Notes under the pieces: model-generated
Databases searched by the model: none
What the model was told of the DNA's origin: nothing
The model's input: only the letters and a program-made list of their open reading frames with translations
Made by a program: the position numbers and the translations under genes
From: Zygnema cylindricum
Taxonomy: Eukaryota > Streptophyta > Zygnematophyceae > Zygnematales > Zygnemataceae
Assembly (NCBI GenBank): GCA_037447655.1
Contig: JBBHKE010002853.1
Location: 186,001 to 250,000 of the forward strand
DNA length: 64,000 nucleotides
Reading direction: 5' to 3'
Part shown: positions 1-10,593 of the stretch, in pieces
Numbering within the stretch: position 1 is the stretch's first letter
Layout of the letters: the number at the start of each line of letters is the position of its first letter

Positions 1-974
1 TTATTCCACTGTCGGGGAGCCTGTTTCAGTCCATATAAGGATTTTATGAGCCTGCACACTTTGCTCTCTTCTCCTTCTTCCACAAACCCCTCGGGTTGCC
101 TCATAAAAATTTCTTCCTCTAACTCACCATTAAGAAAAGCAGTCTTAATGTCCATCTGGTGAATTTCCATGTCTTCCGCTGTGTCCAGACTGAGGAGAAT
201 CCTTACCGATGGGAACCGAACAACTGGAGCAAAGGTCTCCTCATAGTCAATCCCCTCTTTTTGGGTGAACCCCTTCGCTACCAATCGAGCCTTATACCTC
301 TCAATTGTATTATCTGGGTTCAGTTTTAGTTTAAATACCCATTTACATCCAATAGGTTTTCTGTCTGGAGGGCAATCCGCTAGTTCCCAAGTATTTGCTT
401 CCATGATAGAAGCCATCTCATCATTTATGGCTCTAATCCATCTTTCTTTCTCTGGACTATTCACTGCCTCTAAGTAAGACTGAGGCTCATCTGGGTGAGA
501 TAGCTTAGTTACCTTATGGGCAGCTTGTTTTTCCTGTATCCTTTTGCTGCTCCTCCTTCCTCCCTCAAACTCCGAAGCTGGAATGGATGGAAGTCTTGGA
601 TTTCTTCTCACTGTCTCATCGGCTCCCCTGTCCATAAAAACCGTATCTTGTCCCGCTTCTTCCATCTCCTCGAAGTCCATAGGAGTATGTGAGGTTTTCG
701 GTGAGTCTCCTGTATCTTCGATCTCCCCTGAATCTGTAATCACAGTTTCACTTATGTCTTTTTCGGGAACGACTGAGTTCTCCTCACTTTCGGACTCAAA
801 TCTGATCCTTATCTTCTTTGTATATTTGAAGGGGTCAAATGACTTCCCTTCATCCATGACAACTAAGTGTTTGACCAAAATGATATCTTTCTTTGCTAAG
901 TCATAGACTCTATATCCCTTAACATCCTCATCATATCCCACAAAGTATCCAGGTTTTCCCTTAGCGTCTAGTTC
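1..974 (-). pseudogene. Copia A polyprotein continued: integrase C-terminus and reverse transcriptase (partial)
   Basis: This open frame continues the upstream polyprotein in a different phase after the frameshift and runs off the window. It begins with the integrase C-terminal GKPGY...GY module (retroviral-core-like end typical of Copia integrase). An acidic linker and then the N-terminal half of reverse transcriptase follow, with the conserved [29 protein letters not shown] and [12 protein letters not shown] blocks. No stop is seen in its roughly 320 codons. The YVDD catalytic box and RNase H lie to the left of the window. It is labelled pseudogene only because of the frameshift. Confidence 0.88.
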
Positions 975-3244
975 CAGTTTTTCCTATCCGTGTCAAGATT
1001 GTAAACTTGGCTACCAAATACTTTAAGGTGTGAGATATCTGGTTTCCTTCCAACCCATCTCTCATAAGGTGTAACTCCCTTTACAGCTGAGGTAAGGACT
1101 CTATTTTTAATATAGTTGGCACAGTTCATTACCTCTGCCCAAAATCTCTTTCCTATTTTCTTGTCTGCCAACATACTGCATGCACTATCTCCTAGTGTTC
1201 TATTCAACCTCTCAGCTACCCCATTTTGTTCTGGGTTATATGGTACAGTTTTCTGGTGTTGCACTCCCTCATCTCTAAGATATTCCTCAAATTGGTTAGA
1301 GGTATATTCTCCCCCATTATCACTCCTTATCCTCTTAATAGGGGTTTCATGCAATTTCTCACTCCATGCTTTATACACTTTGAAGTAAGATGATGCTTCA
1401 GACTTATTTTTCAGAAAGTAGACTCTAGAGTATCTAGACCAATCATCAGTTATTGTCATCATAAACCTCTTTCCTCCAACCGAAGGTACTTTTGCAGGTC
1501 CCCAAATGTCTGTGTGGACCAAATCTAACACTTTCTCACCTCTATATGTGGCGGCTTTGGGAAAGGGAAGTCTGTGAGCCTTACCTTGAGCACAACCACT
1601 ACAATCATCCATCACTTCATTATCCCCAAACTGAATGCCATCTACTACCCCAAGCTTTTTCATTTCCCTTAACCTATCAAAATGCACATGCCCCAATCGC
1701 TTATGCCAAATCATCACCTTAGGAACACCAACATAGTAAGCATTCTTCTTTTCATTACTCAAGTTAAGCCTAAACATTCCTTGGCTACCCTTATCTGCTG
1801 TAAAGTAAACTTCATCTCGATACTTAGCTGTAAAGACTCCCTTTCTAGTGAAAGTATCAAACTCTTTGTCATCTAACACAGACGTAGAGACAAGATTTTT
1901 ACTCAGCTGGGGAATGTAAAGTACATCTGAGAATGTAAGTATGGAAGTCTTTCCCTCCACTAAGACTTTCAGATCTACTGATCCCACTAGATCTGTAGTA
2001 ACCACTCTCCCATCCCCATACTCTATCTCTACAGTAGGAATCTTTCTTAACTTAGTGAAGAGTTCTTTATCACGACACATATGCATGGATGCACCTGAGT
2101 CGATGATCCATCCTTCCTGTGGAGCTTCCCGAATTGCTCCAAGGGCACACTTTTGTCTTCGAGGGATCTCCTTCTCCTCCAGACTCTCGTCAAGAAGAAG
2201 CTCCCCATCCTCCTCAGAAGACTCATCCTCGGTTTCTCCTGACACTTTTGTAACCACAAGTGCCTTTTTCTTCCCTCCGGAAGGACCTCCTCCACGGTTC
2301 TCTTGGAGCCTTAGCTCTGATAGTTTGACACAATCTGCAATAAAGTGTCCCGGCTTTTTGCAATAGTGACAAAGACCCTTTGGGGGCCTCTGTCCCCCAG
2401 ACAGATCTCTTTCCCCTCTATAAGGTTTCTTCGGGTCCTTCCCCCATCGATCCCCTCCTGCTGCTAGAGCTTGAATGCTCTTTCCTCCTCTCCTAATCTC
2501 CATTGTGTTTTCCTGCACAAGTATCATCCTAACTACTATGTTCCATTTCCATGAACTATCAGGCATTCCCTGTACTCTGTACACTATGTTTTCAAACTCA
2601 TCTGGTAATTTCATGATAAGGGTGTTAACTTTCATTTTCATTGTACCTGTCCATCCGGCACTTTCCATTTCCATATACAAACAAGAAAGATCATTACAGT
2701 AATCTAACATCTTTCCTCCTTTGTAAGTGTAACTCAATAATTTTTGCTCAGCCAACTGGAGCTCCTGAATAGTTCCAGCTCTATAAATCTCCACTAAACT
2801 CTCCCACAGCTCCTCCGCTTTGTAAATGTGAAGATGAGGAGTGGCCAAACCTTGAGTGAGGTGCCTCAGAATGAAGTTCTTGGCAGCCATGTTTACATCC
2901 TCCCACATTTGAGTATCGTTCTCCACGGTCTTCACGGTCGCCGCTCCCGATACTGTGGCAATAGGAGTGAGGGGTGTCTCCTTCCCTTTGTCCTTTTCAG
3001 ACACACTGCTGTCCCCATCATCTGCCTCCTCCGCTGAGGCAGCTGTTGTTGCAGAGAACCTTACTCCCCCAAATCCTGGTGGAGTTCCCGAAGGCGGACG
3101 TTTCACTTGTCCACTCACGATACCCCAGTATCGTTTTTCACACAAAGCTCCCATCATCATGGCTTCCCAATAGATGAACCCAGATCCATTGAAGGTGGGT
3201 ACCCTAGAGGGTGGGCCCATAACCTGCAATTCTGTGTCCTCCAT
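968..3244 (-). CDS. Copia A Gag-protease-integrase polyprotein (758 codons, ends at frameshift)
   Basis: The start codon is 20 nt inside the 5' LTR and the first codons run through the PBS. Gag occupies residues 1 to about 340, with a CX2CX4HX4C zinc knuckle (C292, C295, H300, C305) that would bind element RNA in the virus-like particle. The aspartic protease motif D382-S383-G384 cuts the polyprotein. Integrase follows, with an HHCC finger (H514, H519, C548, C551) and a D579, D642, E678 triad; the last two are spaced D-35-E as expected. The frame stops just after the integrase core because one base is missing near 970. The next frame continues the same polyprotein. The functional residues seen are intact, so the copy may have been active recently or lost function only through this lesion. 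Confidence 0.92.
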   Translation of the reverse strand: MEDTELQVMGPPSRVPTFNGSGFIYWEAMMMGALCEKRYWGIVSGQVKRPPSGTPPGFGGVRFSATTAASAEEADDGDSSVSEKDKGKETPLTPIATVSGAATVKTVENDTQMWEDVNMAAKNFILRHLTQGLATPHLHIYKAEELWESLVEIYRAGTIQELQLAEQKLLSYTYKGGKMLDYCNDLSCLYMEMESAGWTGTMKMKVNTLIMKLPDEFENIVYRVQGMPDSSWKWNIVVRMILVQENTMEIRRGGKSIQALAAGGDRWGKDPKKPYRGERDLSGGQRPPKGLCHYCKKPGHFIADCVKLSELRLQENRGGGPSGGKKKALVVTKVSGETEDESSEEDGELLLDESLEEKEIPRRQKCALGAIREAPQEGWIIDSGASMHMCRDKELFTKLRKIPTVEIEYGDGRVVTTDLVGSVDLKVLVEGKTSILTFSDVLYIPQLSKNLVSTSVLDDKEFDTFTRKGVFTAKYRDEVYFTADKGSQGMFRLNLSNEKKNAYYVGVPKVMIWHKRLGHVHFDRLREMKKLGVVDGIQFGDNEVMDDCSGCAQGKAHRLPFPKAATYRGEKVLDLVHTDIWGPAKVPSVGGKRFMMTITDDWSRYSRVYFLKNKSEASSYFKVYKAWSEKLHETPIKRIRSDNGGEYTSNQFEEYLRDEGVQHQKTVPYNPEQNGVAERLNRTLGDSACSMLADKKIGKRFWAEVMNCANYIKNRVLTSAVKGVTPYERWVGRKPDISHLKVFGSQVYNLDTDRKNWN
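3210..3224 (-). other. PBS of element A (half-tRNA-iMet type)
   Basis: GGTTATGGGCCCACC follows the LTR immediately. It is complementary to the anticodon stem-loop of initiator tRNA-Met, not to a tRNA 3' end. It is also coding, giving V-M-G-P-P of Gag. Confidence 0.88.
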
Positions 3245-4265
3245 TGGACTACAGAATACAGGAAGCCTCTAGATAGTGGTTAACTAACCCACTTTAAGCC
3301 ACGACCACTTCTGCCCAAGAAGGCAAACTGACAATTTGACTGCACCCCTGTACAGCCTGGACTCCCCTGAGTCCGTAGCAAAAAGAATCACTGAAAACGG
3401 CCAACCAGCCGATAAGTTATAGGGTGGCAAAGATGCCAATTTATACAAACTCTCAGAGAGAGGACTATCTACCTAAATTTTCCTAAGTCCTAGTTTTTCC
3501 TACTTCCCTCTCACAGCTCCTATCTACTGCCTGTACGAACCAATCACAAAACTGTATAGTACAAGAAAGTACTACTGCCGATGTACTTTCTGTACGGCCT
3601 TTGTACGACACGGCCATTAAATGGATGCGTGTCCACTTTCCACTCGTCCGTACGTTCCTCGGAATTCCCGCGACCGAATGATGTCTTCCCACGTGGCGCC
3701 AGGTCATGCCACGTCACTAAATGCCAAAATGACCATTCCGGGATTTCGGCGATGATGTGCGCCGTTAGATTTGACGTGAATTTTAATCTCGGCCGTAATA
3801 AATACTTGCGCGATATTTGTTTCGCTTTCGAAACAAAAATGCGCGATATCCATTTCAAACAAGTACAGTACTTCGTATTTCGCAGAACTGTATCTATGTG
3901 TGGCGTTAAGGGTTTCAGTTAAATGAATCTAGTACATTACAATAGTTTAAATAATAATGAAACCCTATATCTCCTAACGGACTTCTACGACAGACTGGTT
4001 AGAGCTAACGGCTACGCCGCGCTCTGCCGGTCGGGGGTTCGAGTCCTGCCGGACTCAACCTTTTGTTGAGAGTGGCTTAAGCCACTCTTTAGTCCTTCCT
4101 ATGGAGTTGAGGTAGCCATGGCTCCATTGCTCTCTCTCTCTCTCCTTCAGTAACTACAACAAGTATGGGGGCGAGAGAGAGAGAAGAAATAGAGGCAGGC
4201 TGCCTACATTTTCTTTTCTAATAATTTAGACCTAGAAAATATAATAAAAACCATGTATTTCAACA
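3225..4265 (-). repeat. 5' LTR of element A
   Basis: The minus strand starts TGTTGAAATACATGG and ends AGAATTGCA, so it has TG...CA ends, and it is followed directly by the PBS. It is 1041 bp long. It holds a TATAAAT box (about 3441-3448), a palindrome TTTGTTTCG-N4-CGAAACAAA (3816-3837) shared with other LTRs here, a CCACGTGG-type box near 3691, and an antisense tRNA-like module (3985-4060). The gag start codon lies 20 nt before its end. Confidence 0.9.
3985..4060 (+). other. tRNA-like module, antisense to LTR A
   Basis: On the strand opposite to the LTR, TGGTTAGAGC resembles a tRNA D-arm, and GGTTCGAGTCC fits the Pol III B-box consensus GGTTCGANTCC. The T-stem has four of five pairs around a 7-nt TTCGAGT loop. 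It is not a complete tRNA gene: no convincing acceptor stem is seen. Equivalent modules sit at the same place in the other class 1 LTRs. Confidence 0.6.
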
Positions 4266-5139
4266 GGTAGCAGCAGTCCTAGGTGAAAGTGGGTTAGTGA
4301 AAAACTACATAGAGGCTTCTTAAATTTTGCAGTCCAATGAGGACACAGATTTGCAGGTTATGGGCCTACCCTCTAGGGTGCCCATCTTCAACGGATCTAG
4401 GTTCATTTACTGGGAAGCCATGATGACAAGGGCATTGTGTGAAAAACGATACTGGGGTATTGTCTGTAGACAAGTGAAACGTCCATCTTAGAGAACCCCA
4501 CCACGGTTTGGTGGAGTGAGGTTTTTTGCAGCAGCATTTGCTCAAACGGAGGAGACAGACGATTTGGACAACTGTCTATCCGAAAAGGAGAAAGGAAAGG
4601 AAATACCTCTTATTCCTATTACCACGGCACCCGGAGCGGTGGTCGTGAAGACCGAGAAAAACGATGTTTAAATGTGGGAGTACACCAGCATGAATGCCAG
4701 GCATTACAATCTGAGGCACCTCATTCAAGCTTTAGCGACGTCTCATCTTCACATCTTTAAGACCGAGGAGTTGTGGATGACTTTAGTGGAGATCTATAGA
4801 GCTGGTACCATTTAGGAGCTCCAGCTGGCCGAGCAAAGGTTGGGGAGCTATACTTACAAAGGAGGAAAATGTTAAACTACTGCAATGATCTATCTTGTCT
4901 ATATATGGAGATGGAGAGTGCCAGATGGACAGGCACAAAGAAGATGAAAGTTAACACCCTCATCATGAAGTTGCCTGAGGAGTATGAAAACATAGTGTAC
5001 CGAGTGCAAGAAATGGAAGACAATTCTTGGAAGTGGAACACAGTGGTTCGAATGATACTCATGCAGGAGAACACTATTGAGATCCGTAGAGGAGGTAAGA
5101 GCGTTTAAGCTCTAGCTGCCAAAACGGACCGGTGGAGGA
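4266..5139 (+). pseudogene. Copia element B, left part: LTR end and decayed gag
   Basis: The first 90 bp (to 4355) are the 3' end of an LTR very like that of A, truncated at 4266 where A abuts. It is followed by a PBS with one change (4356-4370, GGTTATGGGCCTACC). Gag then follows A closely (WGIV box, GGKMLNYCNDLSCLYMEMES-type region, KLP-E-YENIVYRVQ), but with several stops and a lost base at the start codon that shifts the frame. The best open stretch is 4869-5108. The sequence stops before the zinc knuckle, at the edge of element C. Confidence 0.85.
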
Positions 5140-6195
5140 TGAAACTCTGAGACCTCCATAAGTCCTCATCGTGGACAGCTTCCAAGAAGCCTCTAGGATA
5201 ACTCTGACTCCTTTGTGTTTCAGCAAAAAAAACTGCCACCCTGGCAGACAATAACCCTGTCCACCTTCACCTTTGTAAAGGCAAGACTCCCTTGAGTCGA
5301 TAGCAAAAAGAATCTCTGAATTTGCTCCCCTGAGCAGTAAGTTATGGAGGGTCAAAGTTGACCTTTTGTAAAGAAGCTCTCTGGCAAAGAGGATCCTATC
5401 TCCTAATTTTTCTAAGTCCTACCTCTCTCACAGACTCTATCTACTGATATACGGAGCCAATTATATTCAACTTTTGTACACAAAAGTACATTTGTCGGTG
5501 TACTATTTGTACTGCGATTGTACGACATTGCCTAAATGTCGACAAATATCATATCCGGATTTGGTGCCGTAATCTCCGGAAATACCACGATCCAATGTAA
5601 TTTTGCCACGTGTCATCCGATGTGGCGATGACCAGAAATCGCCGAAATTCTCTTCCGCGATCTCGACGTTCATTCTGGCCGTCCGAATAAATTTACATTT
5701 AATCGTAGCTGTAATAAATACTTGCGCGGTATTCGTTTCGCTAAAAAAACAAATGCGCGGTATTCGTTTCTTTATCTGTACCACAATCCGTACTTTACAT
5801 TATTGATTATATGTATCCTGTAAATAGTATCAATTAAATGAATTATCCTACTTGTTAATGTATAACTAAAAATCAAACCATATAGTACGTAACACTAGCT
5901 AAAGACTTAACAGCTAAGGCTACCGGCTACCGCCAACTTGCCGTCCGGCTGGTACCAGGATCAAATCTTGTGGCCGGCACATATCTTTTTAGTAAATAAA
6001 CCCCTAACTAATATATATTTCCGGTAAACCTCTGGATAGCCTAGGTAGCCGTCGCTTTAGCTCCCTCTCCAAACTCTCAGTGACTGCGACAAGTTAGAGA
6101 GTTGGAGAGAGAAGTGAGAGGTAGACTGCCACGGCTTCTTTCTATATTTCTATTTAGACCTAGAAAATATTTTAAGCAGACCATTAATTTCTACA
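5140..6195 (-). repeat. 3' LTR of element C
   Basis: The minus strand runs TGTAGAAATTAATGG to CTCAGAGTTTCA. It is paired with the LTR at 10574-11629. It carries the antisense tRNA-like module (about 5901-5978 on the plus strand, T-arm-like GGATCAAATCTTG), a CCACGTGTCAT box near 5608 and degenerate copies of the GCGCGGTATT palindrome. Confidence 0.93.
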
Positions 6196-6214
6196 CTCCC
6201 TTTATTTTCTAGTC
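6196..6214 (-). other. Polypurine tract of element C
   Basis: The minus strand reads GACTAGAAAATAAAGGGAG and touches the 3' LTR. This is the expected plus-strand primer site. The same tract, with GGGG, precedes the 3' LTRs of B, I and O. Confidence 0.85.
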
Positions 6215-6220
6215 AATCTT

Positions 6221-8172
6221 TCAATTCAGACCACACTTCTCCCTGTAGATAATTAGCTTAGGGGAAAACATAGGTTTGGTCATCATATCTGCTACCATCT
6301 CACTATCTGGTCGATACTCTAAACTGATTATTCTGTTTTCTACTCTCTCTCTAACAAAGCTGAGTCTGATGTCCATGCGGTAGGCTTTAAAATGATGTTT
6401 AGGATTGGCAGAAATAGCGATTGCTGCCTGATTATCACAAAAAAAGTTATGCACACCACTCTTAAGGTGACCGAGCTCACCAAGCAAAGACTTGACCCAC
6501 ATCAATTCTTTTACAGCAGAGTAAGAGGCCATATACTCAGCCTCCATGGTGGAGTGAGCAATAACTTTTTGCTGTTTGCTACTCCAACAGCAAGCCCCAT
6601 CACCCACATATAATACATATCTTGAAGTGCATCTCCTCATCGGAGCATTACCATAACTGGCATCATTCGAAGCATCACCATAACTGGCATCACTCTAAGT
6701 AGTGATGTCAATATTCTCCCCACCCAAATGTAACCATAGATCCCTAGTTCCTATCAAGTATCTAAGGACTCTCTTAGCTGCCTCCCAATCCCTCTTAGTG
6801 GGAGCATTTAGACTTCTACTTAACACTCCTACAGCTGCAGCTAAATCCGGCCGGGTACAATTCATATAATAGATTAGACTTCCCACTACTTGCTTGTAAG
6901 GAATAGTCTATATGAACTTCTGTTCTTCAGGAGATAATTCTTCGTCCAAGACTATGACTCCTTCTTCCTCACTCCCCTCACTTCCCTTCTTCAACTCTAT
7001 TGGAGTTGTACAACTATTAGCTTTATCCATCTGAAATTTTTCAAGCATGTTCCCTATTGTTTGTTTTTGAGTCAATCTTGTAATCTTTCTTTTTCGGTCT
7101 CTCTCTACTTGAATTCCCAAAATATATTTTGCTTCCCCTATATCTTTCAATTCAAATCTCCCCTTAAGATCGGTTTTCAGTTTATTAATTTTTTCCATTG
7201 ATTTACTTAAAACAAGCAAATCATGAATATAAATTGTAATAAATATAAAACCTTCCTCATCTTCGAAAACATAGATTGAGTGATCTGAGCTGATCCGGAT
7301 ATATCCTAGACCTGTAAGAAACTCATCAAGCTTCTTATTCCACTGTCGAGGTGCCTGTTTCAAACCATAAAGAGATTTAATCAGTCGGCATACCTTACTC
7401 TCCTCTCCTTCCTCCACAAACCCTTCGGGTTGTCTTATGAAGATCTCCTCTTCCAATTCTCCATGCAAAAAGGACGCTTGATATCCATCTGGTGCACTTC
7501 CATGTCTTCCGCTGCTGCAAGGCCGAAAAGTATGCGGACGGAAGGAAATCTGACCACCGGGGTAAAGGTTTCCTCGTAGTCAATTCCCTCATTTTGTGTA
7601 AATCCTTTTGCCACTAATCGAGCTTTCTAACGCTTGATTCTATTATCTGGGTTCAGTTTTAATTTGAAAACCCACTTATAACCGATTGGTTTTCGGTTAG
7701 GTGGACAATCCATTAGCTCCCAAGAATCGGCTGCCATAATTGAGGCCATCTCCTCATTGATGGTTGTCTTCCACCGGTTTCTTTCTGGACAAGTCATCGC
7801 CTCTCCATAAGTTTGAGGTTCATCTTGATGAGATAATTTAGTTACCTTGTTATTAACCTGTTTTTTTTGTAGTCTTTTACTACTTCTCCTTCTCCCCTCA
7901 AAATTTGAGGCTGGAATAGATGGTTCTCGTGGATTCTTTCGAACAAATTCGGCTTCTCCCATATCCTTTGATTCCGAATCAATTTCCACCACGTCTTGTG
8001 CTTCGGGGAGAGTTGTCACTAGAGTTTCCACAGCCGAGTCCTTTTCGGTCTGATTTGTACCTGCAAGAATGCCATCTTTTTTAAAACCTGGATAGTTAGG
8101 AAACTCAAAGTCATCGGAATTTTCTGACTCAAATCTGATTTTTACTGACTTTGTATACTTGAAAGGATCCAC
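6221..8172 (-). pseudogene. Copia C integrase C-terminus, reverse transcriptase and RNase H (broken)
   Basis: In order on the minus strand: acidic linker, RT N-terminal blocks (PIGYKWVFKLK at about 7640-7690), RT core ([12 protein letters not shown] at about 7330-7375), then RNase H ending EKCGLN before the polypurine tract. Breaks: a stop after NRIKR (7627), a frameshift near 7470, stops near 6908 and 6695, and a short tandem duplication near 6645-6690. The RT catalytic box reads YIHD instead of YVDD, so the first aspartate of the metal-binding pair is lost. The RNase H part (6221-6640) is the longest clean piece. Confidence 0.88.
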
Positions 8173-9111
8173 AGACTTTCCTTCATCCGTAACTACTAGA
8201 TGCTTTACTAAGATTATATCTTCCCTTTTTAGATTGTAAACTCTATATCCTTTAACATCCTCATCATATCCTAATAAGTATCCTGGTTTTCTTTTAGGAT
8301 CTAGCTTCCAATTGGATCGATCTGTATCTAGTTTGAAAACTTGACTGCCGAAAACCTTTAAGTGAGATATGTCTGGTTTCCGTCATGTCCATCTCTCATA
8401 AGGTGTTTGATCTTTTATAGCTGAAGTAAGAACTCTATTTTTGAGATAATTAGCACAGTTCATTGCTTCTGCCCAAAACATTTTTCCTATCTTTTTATGT
8501 GACAACATACTTCTAGCACTATCACTTAATGTTCTATTTAACCTTTCAGCTACCCCATTCTGTTCCGGGATTTCTGGAACTGTCTTTTGATGTTGGACTC
8601 CATCTTCCCTCAGAAAATCCTCAAACTGGTTAGAAGTATACTCCCCACCATTGTCACTCCTTACTCTCTTGATTAAAGTCTCATGGAGTTTTTCACTCCA
8701 TGCTTTATATTGACTAAAGCAATCCTGAGCTTCTAACTTATTTTTAAGAAAATACTCCCGAAATTACCGAGACCAACCATCAGTGATAGTCATCATTAAT
8801 CTCTTCCCCTCCGGTGAGGGCACTTTAGCCGGTCCCTAAATATCTGTGTGTACTAGATCTATAGTTTTTTCTCCCTTATAGGTGGCTGTTTTAGGAAAGG
8901 GTAATCTGTTTGTTTTACCTTTAGCACATCCACTACAATCACTTATATTATCACTCTCACTGAACTTAATCCCTTCCACCACTCCCGTATTTTTCATCTC
9001 TCTTAACTTATCTAGATTTACATGCCCAAGCCTCTTATGCCACATCATAACATCATGATCACCAGCATAATAAAGTTTCTTCATTTCATTACTTAAAACC
9101 AGCCTAGGCAT
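8173..9111 (-). pseudogene. Copia C integrase (broken)
   Basis: The HHCC finger (WHKRLGH...CSGCAKGK) is followed by the catalytic core: HTDI with a TAG stop directly after it (8836), RSDNGGEY, and PEQNGVAERLNR. Further stops lie in the WSR region (about 8765) and at the RKPDISHL block (about 8385). The three catalytic residues are still present, so the element was killed by stops rather than by active-site change here. It continues into the linker before RT. Confidence 0.85.
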
Positions 9112-10007
9112 CCCATGGATACCTTTCTCAACAATGAAATAGACATCCTCCTCAAAACTAGCAGTAAAGACTCCTTCCCTAGTGCTAGTAAAAAACCCTT
9201 ATCATGTAATACAGATGTAGAGATGAGGTTTTTGTTCAGCTCCAGAATAAACAATACATCGGAGAATGTTACTATGGATGTCTTTTCTTCTACTAAAACT
9301 TTCAAATCTACCGATCCTACAAGAGTAGTGGTGACTATCCTCCCATCCTTGTACTCTATCTCTACGGTGGGAATCTTTCTTATCTTAGTGAACAGGTGCC
9401 TATCCTTACACATGTGCATGGAGGCACCTGAATCTACAATCCAACATGCTTCACCTTTCAATCTACCATAAGCACATTTCAGCCTTTGTGGAATTTCGAC
9501 CTCATTTTTCGCCTCCAACTCCTCATCTAAAAAGAGCTCATCGTCCTTGCGTTCGGATTTTGCCTCATGCACTTGTATTATAAGGGCCTTTTTCTTTCCT
9601 CTCGGAGTACCACCGGTTTGCCCTTCCTTTAACCAAAGCTCGGTTAGTTTAGTGCACTCTGCCATATAGTGCCCAGGTTTTTTACAAAAATGACATAAAC
9701 CTTTGGGAGCCCTTGGTCCGAACTCGTCGGTCAGATTTTTCTGCTCCCTCCCCCCATCGTTTCCGACCGGTTTCCGGGAATCCTTGTTCCTCCAATCGGT
9801 CGCAGTTGCCAAGGCTTGGCCACTCTTTCCTCCCCTTCGGATCTCAATCGTATTCTCCCGAACGAGAATCATCCCTACCACTGAGTTCCATATCCATCTT
9901 GAGTCTGGCAAGTCCTGCACATGGTTTACTATGTTCTCGAACTCATCGGGTAACTTCATCAGTAAACAATTAACCTTTTCTTTTTCACTAAAATCTTTTT
10001 CCCGCAC
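9093..10007 (-). pseudogene. Copia C gag C-terminus and protease
   Basis: This open stretch of 304 codons starts after a frameshift that separates it from the gag N-terminus. It holds the KLPDEFENIVNHV block, the zinc knuckle CHFCKKPGHYMAEC (intact CX2CX4HX4C) and the protease motif VDSGASMHMC. It is lost to a second frameshift near 9100, just before integrase. The knuckle and the protease triplet are both intact. Confidence 0.88.
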
Positions 10008-10593
10008 TCTCTAGCTCCATGAAGAGTGTAGCAAGCTCATTGCAAAAATCCAACATCTTCCCCCCTTTGTATACATACTCCTTAATTTTCCGATCAGCCA
10101 ACTGTTGTTGCTGAATCGTACCACTTCGGTACATCTCTATGATAGGCATCCAAAGATTGGATGCCCGTTCTACCTGCAAATGAGGACATGCAAGTCCTTG
10201 AGTGAGATGGCGTAGGATGAAGTGCTTTGCCGCCATATTGTTGAAGTCCCACGTTTCAGTATCATTCTCCTCGTTCCTCAGAATAGGTGACATGAATGTC
10301 GAACCAGTTGCTATTGGTGTGGTCGTCTCCTTCTCCTTTCCTTTGTCCACCACCTCTCCTTCTTTTGTTTCCTCCGTTGAAGGTGGATCCTCTTTCATGG
10401 TGAATCTGCTTCCTCCAAACCCTGTAGGGATTCCAAGACTTGATGGACACCCCAACCTTTCACTCACTATCCCCCAAAACCTTTTTTTGCATAGAGCTCC
10501 TATCATCATACTTTCCCAGTATATGAAGCCAATTCCATTAAAGATTGGTACCCTAGAGGGTGGGCCCATAACCTGAAACTTTGAGACCTCCAT
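9988..10593 (-). pseudogene. Copia C gag N-terminus
   Basis: 201 codons start 20 nt inside the 5' LTR and read through the PBS as VMGPPSRVP. The conserved Gag features are F-NG-GFIYWE, WGIVSERLG, NMAAKHFILRHLTQGLA and YVYKGGKMLDFCNEL. The frame is broken near 10000; the rest of gag continues in the next feature. It is closest to L, whose gag has the same GIGF variant. Confidence 0.88.
10559..10573 (-). other. PBS of element C
   Basis: The exact 15-mer GGTTATGGGCCCACC adjoins the 5' LTR. It is complementary to the initiator tRNA-Met anticodon arm and lies within the gag frame. Confidence 0.87.

Larger units (their letters stand above)
1..4265 (-). mobile_element. Copia element A, 5' part (3' end outside window)
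   Basis: Reading on the minus strand from its outer edge: 5' LTR, PBS, gag, protease, integrase and the start of reverse transcriptase, which runs off the window at position 1. The domain order gag-PR-INT-RT is the Ty1/Copia order. Only one coding lesion is visible, a single-base frameshift near 970, so this is the best preserved autonomous-type element here. Its outer LTR edge touches the truncated LTR of element B, and the next five bases (GGTAG, 4266-4270) are the candidate target duplication. The 3' LTR is not in the window, so insertion age cannot be judged. Confidence 0.93.

Noticed and set aside
1492-3177. Plus-strand open frames of 60-140 codons across element A.
   Set aside because: They are opposite-strand shadows of the Gag-protease-integrase frame.
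3985-4060. A genuine tRNA gene in LTR A.
   Set aside because: B-box and part of the T-arm are good, but no full acceptor or anticodon stem could be drawn, and the position inside an LTR repeats in all related LTRs.
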